From NCBI RefSeq assembly GCF_001429505.1, contig NZ_LMJW01000022.1, forward strand, positions 783,496 to 847,495: DNA of 64,000 nt, in the 5' to 3' direction. The notes below the pieces were generated by a model. The model was not told the DNA's origin. It was given only the letters and a program-made list of their open reading frames with translations, and did not search any database. Each line of letters starts with the position of its first letter. The stretch's first letter is position 1. Shown in pieces: positions 7,623 through 16,621 of this stretch. A program made the position numbers and the translations under genes. The stretch is from Allobosea sp. Root483D1 (GTDB lineage Bacteria; Pseudomonadota; Alphaproteobacteria; Rhizobiales; Beijerinckiaceae).

Positions 7623-9584
7623 ATGAACCAGGAATTCCTCGACTTCTACAATCGCGAACTCCGGCTCTTCACCGAGCATACGAAGGAGTTCGCCGAGGAG
7701 TATCCCGGCATCGCCGAACGGCTCGGCGGGCTGGTCGGCGAGCGCATGGACCCGATGGTCGGCGGCCTGCTCGAGGGTGCGGCTTTCCTCGCCGCGCGGG
7801 TCCAGCTCAAGCTCAAGCACGAGTTCCCGGAATTCACCAACAACCTGCTCGAGCAGCTCATCCCGAACTACCTGGCGCCGACGCCGTCGGCGCTGCTCGC
7901 CGGGATCGCGCCCACCTATGGCGATCCAGCCTTGCGCGAGGGCGTCGAGGTGCCGCGCGGCTCCTATCTCGATGCCACTTACGTCGAGCGTGACCGGCGC
8001 GTCGCCTGCCGCTACCGGATGGGCTCGCCCGTGACGCTCTGGCCGTTCGACGTCGCGTCTGCCGAGTACATCGCCGCGCCCGGCCGGCTGCAGGCGCTCG
8101 GGCTCCCGGCCGACGGGCGGGTGCTGTCGGGACTGCGCCTCTCGCTGACCCATCGCATTGCCAGCGACCCGGCGGAGGAGCCGTCGCCGGAGCAGGCGAG
8201 CAAGCTGCCGACCAGCTGGTTTGCCGGCTGCAAGACCCGTGAGCTCACGGTGCATCTGCTTGGCACGGAGGCCGATGCGATCGCGCTCTACGAGCAGATC
8301 TTCGGTGACTGTCTCGGCATCTACTTCCGCTATCTCGATGAATTCGGCGATCCGGTGGTCCTGTCGGGGTCCGGATGCGCGCTGGAGCAGATCGGCTTCG
8401 GCGAGGACGAGGCGTTGCTGCCGGCCGATACCCGGATCTTCCGCGGCTTCGACCTGTTGCGGGAGCAGTTCTGGTTCCCGCGCAAATTCCTCGGCTTCAA
8501 GCTGGCCGGGCTGGACAAGGTGATGTCCCGGCTCAATGCCAAGACGGTCGACGTGATCTTCGTCTTCGACGAGGTCAATGCGCGCCTGCCGGCGGCGGTG
8601 CAGCGCGAGATGTTCGCGCTCTATGCCGCTCCGGCGGTGAACCTGTTCGAGAAGACCACCGATCGCATCCCGGTGCGCCGTAACGAGCACGAATATCATG
8701 TCGTGCCCGACCGCAGCCGTATGCTCGACTATGAGCCGCACTCGATCCTCGATGTCTACGCGCACTATACCGGCGGCCGCGACAAGCAGCCGGTCCATCC
8801 GCTCTATTCCTCGCCCGAGGGCGCCTCGCCGACGCATGGCCTGCTCTATACGCAGCGGCGATTGCCGCGCCGGCGCTCGGTTGCCGAACGGCGCGAGGGG
8901 CAGGCCTCCGACTATACCGGCACCGAGATGTTCATCTCGCTCTATGAGCCGGCGACGGTTTCCGATGCCGCGTCCGTGGCTGAGCTGAGCGTTCGCGCCC
9001 TCTGCTCCAATCGCCATCTCACCGAGCATTTGCCGACCGGCACAGGCGGGGCCGATTTCCGCCTGATCGACAATGTCGTGCTCGATGTGACCTGCCTCGC
9101 CGGGCCGACGCCGCCGCGCGAGCCGATCGTCTCGCAGCTCAGGCTCCGCTCCGAGACGGCGAGCACCGGCGTCGTGACCTGGCGGCTGATCAACATGCTC
9201 AGCCTCAACCATCTCGGCCTGGTCCAGCGCGGAGCCGGCGAGAACGCCGAGGCGCTACGCGAGATGCTTTCGCTCTTCGCCGACCTCGCCGACAGTGCCA
9301 CGGAACGGCGCATCCGGGGGATCAAGAGCGTCGACAGCCGCCCGGTGATCCGGCGTTTCCCGCAGCGCGCCGGAACGGGAGCCGCCCGCGGGCTCGAGAT
9401 CACCGTCCTGCTCGACGAGAAGGCGTTCGAGGGCAGCGGCGTCTTCCTGCTGGGGGCGATCCTCGACCGCTTCTTCGCCGAATATGCCGCGATGAACCAT
9501 TTCACCCAGACGGTGATCCGCACAGTCGAACGCGGCGAAGTCATGCGCTTTCCGCCGCGCGCCGGCACGAGGCGCATCCTGTGA
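7623..9584 (+). CDS. tssF: T6SS baseplate protein TssF (VasA/ImpG)
   Basis: TssF is a large wedge subunit of the T6SS baseplate. The 653-residue protein starts with the family hallmark DFYNRELRLFTEHTKEFAEE and YPGIAERLGG, followed by DPMVGGLLEGAAFLAARVQL. The C-terminal end carries FFAEYAAMNHFTQTVI. Its stop overlaps the GTG start of tssG by four bases (GTGA), which indicates translational coupling. Confidence 0.95.
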   Translation: MNQEFLDFYNRELRLFTEHTKEFAEEYPGIAERLGGLVGERMDPMVGGLLEGAAFLAARVQLKLKHEFPEFTNNLLEQLIPNYLAPTPSALLAGIAPTYGDPALREGVEVPRGSYLDATYVERDRRVACRYRMGSPVTLWPFDVASAEYIAAPGRLQALGLPADGRVLSGLRLSLTHRIASDPAEEPSPEQASKLPTSWFAGCKTRELTVHLLGTEADAIALYEQIFGDCLGIYFRYLDEFGDPVVLSGSGCALEQIGFGEDEALLPADTRIFRGFDLLREQFWFPRKFLGFKLAGLDKVMSRLNAKTVDVIFVFDEVNARLPAAVQREMFALYAAPAVNLFEKTTDRIPVRRNEHEYHVVPDRSRMLDYEPHSILDVYAHYTGGRDKQPVHPLYSSPEGASPTHGLLYTQRRLPRRRSVAERREGQASDYTGTEMFISLYEPATVSDAASVAELSVRALCSNRHLTEHLPTGTGGADFRLIDNVVLDVTCLAGPTPPREPIVSQLRLRSETASTGVVTWRLINMLSLNHLGLVQRGAGENAEALREMLSLFADLADSATERRIRGIKSVDSRPVIRRFPQRAGTGAARGLEITVLLDEKAFEGSGVFLLGAILDRFFAEYAAMNHFTQTVIRTVERGEVMRFPPRAGTRRIL

Positions 9585-10669
9585 ACAAGAGCGCGCCATC
9601 CCTGCCGCCGCCGGCTGTGCTCGACGAGCTTCGGGTCGAGCCGCCCTTCGTCGAAGGGCTGCGGGCCGAGCCCTGGCGGCACGACTTCTACGCGGTGCTG
9701 CGCCGGATCGAACGCAGCTTTCCCGAGCGCGAGCGCATCGGCGATGGCGCCGCCAGGCGCGATGAATACATCGCGCTCGGCGAGCAGCCCTATATGGATT
9801 TCCCGGCCTCGACTTTCGCCGAGGCCGATCGCGACCTGCAGGGGCGGTTGCGGCTCTTCGTCAAGTTTCTTGGGCTGCTCGGGCCGCAGGGTGCGCTGCC
9901 GCTGGCGACCACCGAGGAGAGCTATCACTGGCACCTCGTCCGCGACGACGCCTTCCCGCGCTTCCTCGACATCTTCAACAACCGCTTCCTGCAGCTGTTC
10001 TACCGGGCCTGGGCGGATTCGCGGCCAGTGGCGCAGCACGACCGGCCCGACAAGGACCGCTTCATCGCCTATGTCGGCAGCATGGTCGGCCTGGGTTCGC
10101 AGCCCTATCAGAACCGCGACAGCGTCCCCGACCCGGAAAAGCTGGCCCATGCCGGGCTCGCCGGCGCGCAGGCCAAGTCGGCTTCGCGCCTGCGCAGCCT
10201 GCTCGCCGGGCTCTTCGACATCGAGGTCGAGGTCGAGCAGTTCGTCGGCATGCGGCTGGTCTTCGATCCGGAAGACCGGACCAAGCTCGGCCGTGGCCAA
10301 TGCGCTCTCGGCAGCAATGTCCTGCTCGGCGCCAGCGTCTACAGCGTCGAGGACAAGTTCCGGGTCAAGCTCGTGGCGCGCGATCTCGAGCAGTTCAACC
10401 GCTTCCTGCCGAATGGCGATCGTTGCGAACCACTGGCGGATGCGGTGTTCTTCTATCTCGGCGAGCAGTTCGAATGGGATGTCGAGCTCGCTTTGCCGGT
10501 CGGCAAGGTCAGGCCAATGCAGCTCGGCCGCTTCGGCGCGCTCGGCTGGTCGAGCTGGGTCTCGCCGAACTGGAACGTGCCGGACGGCAGTCTGCGCCGC
10601 GACGCCCGTTTCCACCCCGCCGAACGCATGCGGCTGAAGCGCAGCCAGCAACAACAGACGAAACGATAG
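9581..10669 (+). CDS. tssG: T6SS baseplate protein TssG (VasB/ImpH)
   Basis: TssG forms the wedge core with TssF. The 362-residue protein has PWRHDFYAVLRRIERSFPE near the N-terminus, FVKFLGLLGPQGALPLATTE and FLDIFNNRFLQLFYRAWAD in the middle, and LGRGQCALGSNVLLG in the second half. All are typical of the TssG/DUF1305 family. The GTG start overlaps the tssF stop. The next gene begins nine bases after its stop. Confidence 0.95.
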   Translation: MNKSAPSLPPPAVLDELRVEPPFVEGLRAEPWRHDFYAVLRRIERSFPERERIGDGAARRDEYIALGEQPYMDFPASTFAEADRDLQGRLRLFVKFLGLLGPQGALPLATTEESYHWHLVRDDAFPRFLDIFNNRFLQLFYRAWADSRPVAQHDRPDKDRFIAYVGSMVGLGSQPYQNRDSVPDPEKLAHAGLAGAQAKSASRLRSLLAGLFDIEVEVEQFVGMRLVFDPEDRTKLGRGQCALGSNVLLGASVYSVEDKFRVKLVARDLEQFNRFLPNGDRCEPLADAVFFYLGEQFEWDVELALPVGKVRPMQLGRFGALGWSSWVSPNWNVPDGSLRRDARFHPAERMRLKRSQQQQTKR

Positions 10670-10678
10670 GGGGCAGTC

Positions 10679-13378
10679 ATGGCCGATATCAGTCTCGAAG
10701 CCGTCACCGGCAAACTCAACCGCGTCGGCTATGAAGCCTTCATCCAGGCGCTGCGCCAAGCCAAGGGGGCGGGCAACCGCAATGTCGAGCTGGCGCACTG
10801 GCTCGCCCAGATCCTGCAGCGGCGCTCGACCGATATCGGGCTGACTGCCCAGCATTACGGCCTCGACATGGCCCGGCTCGCGACCGATATCGGCGGCGTC
10901 ATCGAGGGCTTCCGCAAGAACGAAACCGAGATGCCCGGCGTCGCCAACAACGTCGTCGATGTGCTCGATCGCGGCTGGCACTACGCCACGCTGTTCTTCG
11001 GCGAGACCCAGATCAGGACTGGCCATGTCCTGGTCGCAGCGCTGAAATCGCTCGAGCTCAAGCGGGCGCTGACGGCGATCTCCAAGGAGTTCGGCAAGAT
11101 CCCGGTCGAGGAAGTCGCCGCCGGCCATGCCAAGATCTGGAAGGACTCGGAGGAAGAGAACCTGCGGCCGATGGACGGCTCGGGTCTCCGTGCTGCCGGC
11201 ACGCCCGGGGCCGAACAGGCCGAAGGCGCCAAGGGCACCACCGCGCTCGACCGCTTCTCGCAGGATCTGACCGAGAAGGCCCGATCCGGCACGATGGATC
11301 CGATCCTCGGCCGCGACGACGAGATCCGCCAGGTCATCGACGTGCTGATGCGTCGCCGCCAGAACAATCCGATCCTCACCGGTGAGGCCGGCGTCGGCAA
11401 GACCGCCATCGCCGAGGGCTTCGCCCAGCGCATCGTCGCCGGCGACGTGCCGCCGCCGCTGCGCGGGGTCAAGGTCTGCGCGCTCGATATCGGCCTGATG
11501 CAGGCCGGCGCCTCGATGAAGGGCGAGTTCGAGCAGCGCCTGCGTTCGGTGATCGACGAGGTCCAGTCCTCGCCGACGCCGGTGATCCTGTTCATCGACG
11601 AGGCGCATACCCTGATCGGCGCCGGTGGCCCTGCCGGCACGGGCGACGCCGCCAATCTGCTCAAGCCGGCGCTGGCCCGCGGCACGCTGCGCACTGTCGC
11701 GGCGACGACCTGGTCGGAGTACCGCCAGTATTTCGAGAAGGACCCGGCGCTGACCCGGCGCTTCCAGCCGGTGCAGGTCGACGAGCCGGACGTCCTGCGC
11801 TGCTGCACCATGCTGCGGGGGCTGATCGGGCCGATGGAGAAGCACCACAAGGTCCGCATCTCGGACGCGGCCATCGTCGCTGCCGTCCAGCTTTCCTCGC
11901 GTTACATCCCGGCCCGGCAATTGCCGGACAAGGCGGTGAGCCTGCTCGACACCGCCTGCGCCCGCGTCGCGATCAGCCAGACCGCGACGCCGGCCGCGAT
12001 CGAGGATGCCCGGGTCGCGATCTCGGCGCTGGAGAAGGAGAAGCTGGCCCTGATCGCCGACAAGGATCTCGGCGACGCCACCGATGAACGCCTCGGCAAG
12101 ATCGAGGAGGAGAACGCCGAGCTCACGACGAAGCTCGCGGCACTGGAAGCCGACTGGGCGTCCGAGCTCGCTCTCGTCGAGGAGATCACGCTGCTGCGCG
12201 GCAAGCTTGGCGAGAAGCCGGCTGGAGAAGCGCCCGCGGCCGATGGTGAAACACCTGCCGAGGCCGCTCCGGCCGAAGCGCCGGTCGATCCGGAAGCGAC
12301 GCGCGCCAGCCTCAAGGACAAGTTCACCACGCTCGGTGCGATCGATCCGGCCAACCGGATGATCTACGCCCATGTCGACGAGCAGTCGGTCGCCTCAGTG
12401 GTCTCGGATTGGACCGGCATCCCGGTCGGTCGCATGGTCAAGGACGAGATCGAGACCGTGCTCAACCTTGCCGCGACGCTGAACAAGCGCGTCGTCGGGC
12501 AGGGCCACGGCATCGGCATGATCGCCAAGCGCATCGAGACCAACCGTGCCAAGCTCGACAACCCGAACAAGCCGATCGGCGTCTTCATGCTTTGCGGCCC
12601 GTCCGGGGTCGGCAAGACCGAGACGGCGCTGGCGCTGGCGGAATCGCTCTATGGCGGCGAGCAGAACGTCATCACCATCAACATGAGCGAATTCCAGGAG
12701 GCGCACACCGTCTCGACTCTGAAGGGCGCACCTCCCGGCTATGTCGGCTATGGCGAGGGCGGCAGGCTGACCGAGGCCGTCAGGCGCAAGCCTTATTCGG
12801 TGGTCCTGCTCGACGAGGTCGAGAAGGCCCACCCGGACGTGCATGAGCTATTCTTCCAGGTCTTCGACAAGGGCCAGATGGAGGATGGCACCGGCCGGCG
12901 CATCGACTTCAAGAACACGCTGATCATCCTGACCTCGAATGTCGGCACCGACGAGATCATGCGGATGGCGGGCGACGAAAACAGCCGTCCCGATGTCGAG
13001 GAACTGGCGGTCGCGCTCAGACCGGCGCTGCTCAAGGTCTTCCCGCCGGCACTGATCGGCCGCCTGGTGACCATTCCGTATTACCCGCTCTCCGGCGAGA
13101 TGCTCGGCGGCATCGTGCGCCTGCAGCTCGGGCGCATCGGCAAGCGCCTGCGCGACAACCACAACGCTGCCTTCGTCTATGACGATGCCGTGGTCGAGCA
13201 TATCGTCGCCCAGTGCAACGACCCGGATTCGGGTGGCCGCATGATCGACAACATCATCACCAACTCGATGCTGCCGGCGCTGTCCCGCAGCATCCTCAAC
13301 CTGCAATTGGAGAAGAAGCCGCTGGCCGAGGCGAAGGTCACGGTCGAGGATGGCGCCTTCCACTACGCCTGCAATTGA
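10679..13378 (+). CDS. tssH: T6SS sheath-recycling AAA+ ATPase TssH (ClpV)
   Basis: ClpV disassembles the contracted sheath. The 899-residue protein has a Clp N-terminal repeat domain (1-160), a first AAA+ module with Walker A GEAGVGKT at 235-242 and Walker B VILFIDEAH, a helical middle insert, and a second AAA+ module with Walker A GPSGVGKT at 640-647 and Walker B VVLLDEVEKAH. A linker rich in Ala, Pro and Glu lies at about 512-545, after the coiled-coil middle domain; this is looser than in ClpB and fits the ClpV type. It begins nine bases after tssG with GGGGGCA as ribosome-binding site and appears to be the last gene of the operon. Confidence 0.96.
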   Translation: MADISLEAVTGKLNRVGYEAFIQALRQAKGAGNRNVELAHWLAQILQRRSTDIGLTAQHYGLDMARLATDIGGVIEGFRKNETEMPGVANNVVDVLDRGWHYATLFFGETQIRTGHVLVAALKSLELKRALTAISKEFGKIPVEEVAAGHAKIWKDSEEENLRPMDGSGLRAAGTPGAEQAEGAKGTTALDRFSQDLTEKARSGTMDPILGRDDEIRQVIDVLMRRRQNNPILTGEAGVGKTAIAEGFAQRIVAGDVPPPLRGVKVCALDIGLMQAGASMKGEFEQRLRSVIDEVQSSPTPVILFIDEAHTLIGAGGPAGTGDAANLLKPALARGTLRTVAATTWSEYRQYFEKDPALTRRFQPVQVDEPDVLRCCTMLRGLIGPMEKHHKVRISDAAIVAAVQLSSRYIPARQLPDKAVSLLDTACARVAISQTATPAAIEDARVAISALEKEKLALIADKDLGDATDERLGKIEEENAELTTKLAALEADWASELALVEEITLLRGKLGEKPAGEAPAADGETPAEAAPAEAPVDPEATRASLKDKFTTLGAIDPANRMIYAHVDEQSVASVVSDWTGIPVGRMVKDEIETVLNLAATLNKRVVGQGHGIGMIAKRIETNRAKLDNPNKPIGVFMLCGPSGVGKTETALALAESLYGGEQNVITINMSEFQEAHTVSTLKGAPPGYVGYGEGGRLTEAVRRKPYSVVLLDEVEKAHPDVHELFFQVFDKGQMEDGTGRRIDFKNTLIILTSNVGTDEIMRMAGDENSRPDVEELAVALRPALLKVFPPALIGRLVTIPYYPLSGEMLGGIVRLQLGRIGKRLRDNHNAAFVYDDAVVEHIVAQCNDPDSGGRMIDNIITNSMLPALSRSILNLQLEKKPLAEAKVTVEDGAFHYACN

Positions 13379-13403
13379 GGCGGGGCCGGCTGATCGGCAC
13401 GTC

Positions 13404-13490
13404 CGTCATTGCGAGCGTAAGCGATGCAATCCAGGAGGGTTCGCTCGACGGCCTCTGGATTGCTTCGTCGCTTCGCTGCTCGCAATCGCG
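13404..13490. repeat. Intergenic palindromic repeat, CGTCATTGCGAGC family
   Basis: The left arm (CGTCATTGCGAGCGTAAGCG onward) is answered by a right arm (CTGGATTGCTTCG through CGCTGCTCGCAATCGCG) in inverted order. This type of element is very common between genes in Hyphomicrobiales. It lies between tssH and the M23 peptidase gene. A truncated relative (CGTCATTGCGAGG) is at 54656 onward. Confidence 0.75.
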
Positions 13491-13575
13491 GAGGAGGCCG
13501 GCAGAGAGACAAGTATCGCTGGCAGGCGCTGTCTGAGGTATACTTGCGCGGCGGGATCGAAGCGGAAACAGACAC

Positions 13576-14901
13576 GTGCAACCGGTTCGCCTGAAGCGAC
13601 GGCCCGACGAGGCCGCCAGCACGACCTCCCTCCAGCCGGAGGGGGGAACGAAGCTGCGTCCACGCAGCGGTGGTGGGCGCTCCGGCGGCGGGCGTGGTGG
13701 GTTGTTGCCCTGGACGCTGGCGGTGCTGGCGATCGTCGGCGCTGCCGTCACCGGCTATCTGCTTTACGAGGAGAAGGGCCGTGTCGCCGCCCTGCAGCAG
13801 GAGCAGGCGATCCTGCAGAGCAGCTATGACGAGAAGCTCAAGGCACTGCAGCGCCGCCTCGTCAGCGCCATCGTCGCCTCCGGCAATTCGCCCGGCCTGC
13901 CCGCGCAGCCAGGGCAGCCCGCCGGAACCGGCAAGGCTGGCGATCAGCTCGCCGATCTGATCACCCGCCAGATCGAACTCGAGGCGCGCCAGGCCCTGCT
14001 CGGCGCACTCTCCGGCCAGGCAGTCGGGCCGATCCTGCCCCAGGGCGGCGCGCAGGCGCCGGGCGGCAACCAGTTCGCCGACGGCCAGAACGTGCTCGAC
14101 CGCGTCAATCCGGCCGTGCTGGCACAGCAACGCCGCCAGGTCGCAGCGGCGGTCAAGGCGGGCGAGACCATGTCGCTCGACCAGCGCATCGGAATCCTCG
14201 GCCAATCACTCGACCGGGTGCAGAACGGCCAGAACCAGCAGCTCTCGGCGCTCGGCCGCCAGCTCGTCGGGCGCGTGCAGGAGGTGAGGGCGGCGCTGGC
14301 CGAAGTCGGGCTCGACCCCGCCAAGGTCAAGCTGCCGCCGGGCCGCCCCGGCATGGGCGGGCCGCTGATACCGATGACGGTGACGCTGAAGCCCGGCACC
14401 TTCGAGCACGCGCTGATGCAACTGGGCGAGGCGCGCTCCGTGTTCGGTCGCTGGCGCGATCTTGCGGCAATCGTGCCGTTCCAACGCCCGCTCGAAGGTG
14501 ACGACAGCACGACCAGCAATTTCGGCCCGCGCTCCGATCCGTTCACCGGCGGCACGGCGATGCATGCCGGCATGGATTTCCGCGGCGAGACCGGCACGCC
14601 GGTCCGCGCCCCCGGAGCGGGAAAGGTGCTGCGTGCCGAGGTCGCCGGTGGTTACGGCAATCTGGTCGAGCTCGACCACGGCAATGGCATCACCACGCGC
14701 TATGGCCACCTCTCGGCCTTCGACGTCAAGGAAGGCCAGCTCGTTGCGGCCGGGCAGATCATCGGCCGTGTCGGCTCGACCGGTCGCTCGACCGGCCCGC
14801 ATCTGCACTATGAAACGCGGCTCGCGGACGAGGCGCGCAACCCGCTGAAATTCATCCAGCTCGGCGACAAGCTCGCGGTCGGCCCGAGCGGCCTGCGTTG
14901 A
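13576..14901 (+). CDS. Membrane-anchored M23-family peptidoglycan endopeptidase
   Basis: This is a predicted cell-wall hydrolase or regulator of the LytM (M23) type, which cuts peptide cross-links outside the inner membrane. The 441-residue protein has a basic, Gly-rich cytoplasmic tail, one membrane helix near residues 43-63 (LLPWTLAVLAIVGAAV), a coiled-coil and low-complexity periplasmic stalk, and a C-terminal M23 domain. The zinc ligands are intact: HAGMD (H330, D334) and HLHYE (H409, H411). Start at the GTG at 13576 is likely but not certain. It stands alone, facing a convergent NTF2-like gene whose stop is nine bases away. With the complete zinc site it should be catalytically active. 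Confidence 0.88.
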   Translation: MQPVRLKRRPDEAASTTSLQPEGGTKLRPRSGGGRSGGGRGGLLPWTLAVLAIVGAAVTGYLLYEEKGRVAALQQEQAILQSSYDEKLKALQRRLVSAIVASGNSPGLPAQPGQPAGTGKAGDQLADLITRQIELEARQALLGALSGQAVGPILPQGGAQAPGGNQFADGQNVLDRVNPAVLAQQRRQVAAAVKAGETMSLDQRIGILGQSLDRVQNGQNQQLSALGRQLVGRVQEVRAALAEVGLDPAKVKLPPGRPGMGGPLIPMTVTLKPGTFEHALMQLGEARSVFGRWRDLAAIVPFQRPLEGDDSTTSNFGPRSDPFTGGTAMHAGMDFRGETGTPVRAPGAGKVLRAEVAGGYGNLVELDHGNGITTRYGHLSAFDVKEGQLVAAGQIIGRVGSTGRSTGPHLHYETRLADEARNPLKFIQLGDKLAVGPSGLR

Positions 14902-14910
14902 TCCGCAAGC

Positions 14911-15285
14911 CTAGCTGACGACCTGCCAGGCGCTTCCGGTATCGTAGAAGAAGCGCTCCTCGACGATGCGGTCGCCCTGCCAGCGCTGGAAGGCGAGCTC
15001 TTCGAGACGGCGCGTGACGCCCGCCTTGTCGGTCGCGTCGAAAATCCAGCGAACAACAACATGATCGCCGTCGACCAGCACGGCTACCGGCGGGTGCGTG
15101 TGCATCTTTTCCAGCCGCGCCAGGGCGCGCGCCTCATGCGCCATCAGCACCTCGCGGCCACGACGTGGCTCATTGGCGTTCTCCTGCATGGTCGCATCGT
15201 CGGTGTAGAAGTCGCGGATGGCGCCGACATGGTCGCCGCCGACCACTGCGGCGACGAAGGCATCAGCTCTGGCGCGCTCAGGCAT
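14911..15285 (-). CDS. SnoaL/NTF2-like domain protein
   Basis: The 124-residue protein matches the SnoaL-like NTF2 fold: an N-terminal helix pair (ADAFVAAVVGGDHVGAIRDFY), then DDATMQEN and a beta-sheet with VDGDHVVVRWIFDAT and LEELAFQRWQGDRIVEERFFYD. Proteins of this fold include isomerases, hydrolases and non-enzymatic ligand binders, so no reaction can be named. I prefer the ATG at 15285 because GGAG sits seven bases before it; two nearby ATG codons (15291, 15297) are alternatives. It is convergent with the M23 gene. Confidence 0.75.
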   Translation of the reverse strand: MPERARADAFVAAVVGGDHVGAIRDFYTDDATMQENANEPRRGREVLMAHEARALARLEKMHTHPPVAVLVDGDHVVVRWIFDATDKAGVTRRLEELAFQRWQGDRIVEERFFYDTGSAWQVVS

Positions 15286-15352
15286 AGTCATCTCCATCTC
15301 GTCGGGTCGAGATGGAGAAGCGTAGCTGCATCCGCAACGGCGCGTGTCAGCA

Positions 15353-15544
15353 TCAGGCCCGACGCTTGGGCGCACCGGGTTTGGTCGGGCTTTGAGGCGC
15401 GATCGGATCGCTCGCCGGAAAGGTGTCCTTCAGCGCCTTGTCGAGCTGCTTGTCGCCCTTGCTGCCGGCCTTCTTCTCATCCTCGCGCTGCTTGCGCTGC
15501 TCCTTGCGCAAGCTCTCGACCGCCTGGTTCGCGGAATTCGCCAT
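15353..15544 (-). CDS. Small highly charged conserved protein (DTFPASDP motif)
   Basis: A 63-residue, lysine/arginine/glutamate-rich protein with an N-terminal helix (NQAVESLRKEQRKQREDEKK) and the motif LDKALKDTFPASDPIAP, which recurs in small alphaproteobacterial proteins of unknown function. The ATG at 15544 is preceded by AGGGGA. It is 67 bp upstream of the NTF2-like gene on the same strand, perhaps co-transcribed. Function unknown. Confidence 0.65.
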   Translation of the reverse strand: MANSANQAVESLRKEQRKQREDEKKAGSKGDKQLDKALKDTFPASDPIAPQSPTKPGAPKRRA

Positions 15545-15862
15545 GATAGTCCCCTGTTGCATCGCAGGGCCCAGCCTGCATGTCCCGCTCAACGCAGGCG
15601 GCAGAGCGAAAGTTCCTACGGCAAAGGGCCTAATGCTCGGCTCTCAGTGGTGCGAGACAGGCGGCACGGGAAGGATCTTCTCCATCTTCTTCGAAATAAG
15701 AAATTTCACGCTACCTGATGTAAATTGATTGGATGGCATTCAGGTTATATGTGGATTGTTCGATTTACAGAACACCCCACTGACCGACGATAACGGCAGG
15801 TGGCGGCGGGCGAGGGCGGCATCGAGCTGTCCGCGTCGGTCTCGCCTGCCTAGAGCAAGCAC
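15545..15862. promoter_or_regulatory. Regulatory gap before the cys operon, with AT-rich core
   Basis: This 318-bp gap separates the leftward small gene from cysH. An AT-rich core at about 15690-15775 contrasts with the GC-rich surroundings and probably holds the cys promoter. It contains GAAAT/ATTTC arms in GAAATAAGAAATTTC (about 15693-15707). It also contains ACCTGA (15713-15718) with its inverted copy TCAGGT (15740-15745), 21 bases apart. These may bind a sulfur regulator; none can be named. Confidence 0.45.
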
Positions 15863-16621
15863 ATGTTCCAGTTGCAGGACCAGGCCGAAAACCTCAATGC
15901 TGCGTTCGGAAAGTCGGATGCAGCGGCACGTCTCTCAGGGATGGTGCGTCAGGTCGTTGGCCGTCTCGTCTTCACCACCAGCTTCGGCCTCGAGGATCAG
16001 GTCGTCACCCATCTGATCGCGACGCAAGATTTGCCGATCGAGATCGTGACGCTCGATACCGGCAGGCTCTTCGGGGAAGTCCATGCGCTCTGGGCGGAAA
16101 CCGAGGCGCGCTACGGCATCACGATCACGCCGTTCTATCCCCGGCACGATGCCGTCGAGGCCTTCGTGCTCGGCCACGGCATCAACGGCTTCTATAATTC
16201 GATCGAGGCCCGCAAAGCCTGCTGCAATGTCCGCAAGGTCGAGCCGCTCGGCCGGGCACTCGCAGGCGCAGCCGCCTGGATCACCGGCCTGCGCGCTGAT
16301 CAGTCAGCCGCCCGTGGCGGCGTCGCTCTTGCCGAGGTCGATCGGGAGCGCGGCCTGATCAAGTTCAATCCTCTGCTCGACTGGTCGCGCGACGAGGCTC
16401 TGGCCTTCGCCCGCAAGCACGATGTCCCGCTCAACCCGTTGCACGAGCGGGGTTTCCTCTCGATCGGCTGCCAGCCCTGCACCCGCGCCATCCAGCCGGG
16501 CGAGCCGGAGCGGGCCGGGCGCTGGTGGTGGGAAGAGGAGGCCGCCAAGGAATGCGGCCTGCATGTCGGCCCGGACGGCCGACTGGTGCGGTCCAAGCCG
16601 GCCGCGGAGGTTTTGGCGTGA
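15863..16621 (+). CDS. cysH: Adenylylsulfate (APS) reductase, thioredoxin-dependent
   Basis: CysH reduces activated sulfate to sulfite in the cytoplasm. The 252-residue protein has the PP-loop-type nucleotide fold with FTTSFGLEDQVV and TLDTGRLF, the KACCNVRK motif (C120, C121) and the CQPC motif (C203, C206). These four cysteines hold a [4Fe-4S] cluster and mark the APS-using type rather than the PAPS-using type. That fits the lack of an APS kinase (cysC) in this operon. The stop overlaps the GTG start of cysD by GTGA. The C-terminal Cys-Gly-Leu tail (KECGLHV) fits the redox-active cysteine of the family. Confidence 0.93.
   Translation: MFQLQDQAENLNAAFGKSDAAARLSGMVRQVVGRLVFTTSFGLEDQVVTHLIATQDLPIEIVTLDTGRLFGEVHALWAETEARYGITITPFYPRHDAVEAFVLGHGINGFYNSIEARKACCNVRKVEPLGRALAGAAAWITGLRADQSAARGGVALAEVDRERGLIKFNPLLDWSRDEALAFARKHDVPLNPLHERGFLSIGCQPCTRAIQPGEPERAGRWWWEEEAAKECGLHVGPDGRLVRSKPAAEVLA

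Noticed and set aside
8942..12373. Very long leftward open frame of about 1,140 codons opposite tssF-tssH
   Set aside because: It is antisense to three clearly recognisable T6SS genes, and its product is Arg/Asp/Gly-biased without any domain. Such frames are usual in GC-rich DNA.
15545..15862. A riboswitch upstream of the cys operon
   Set aside because: The inverted arms there do not form the folds of known SAM or other sulfur-related riboswitches as far as I can judge by eye.
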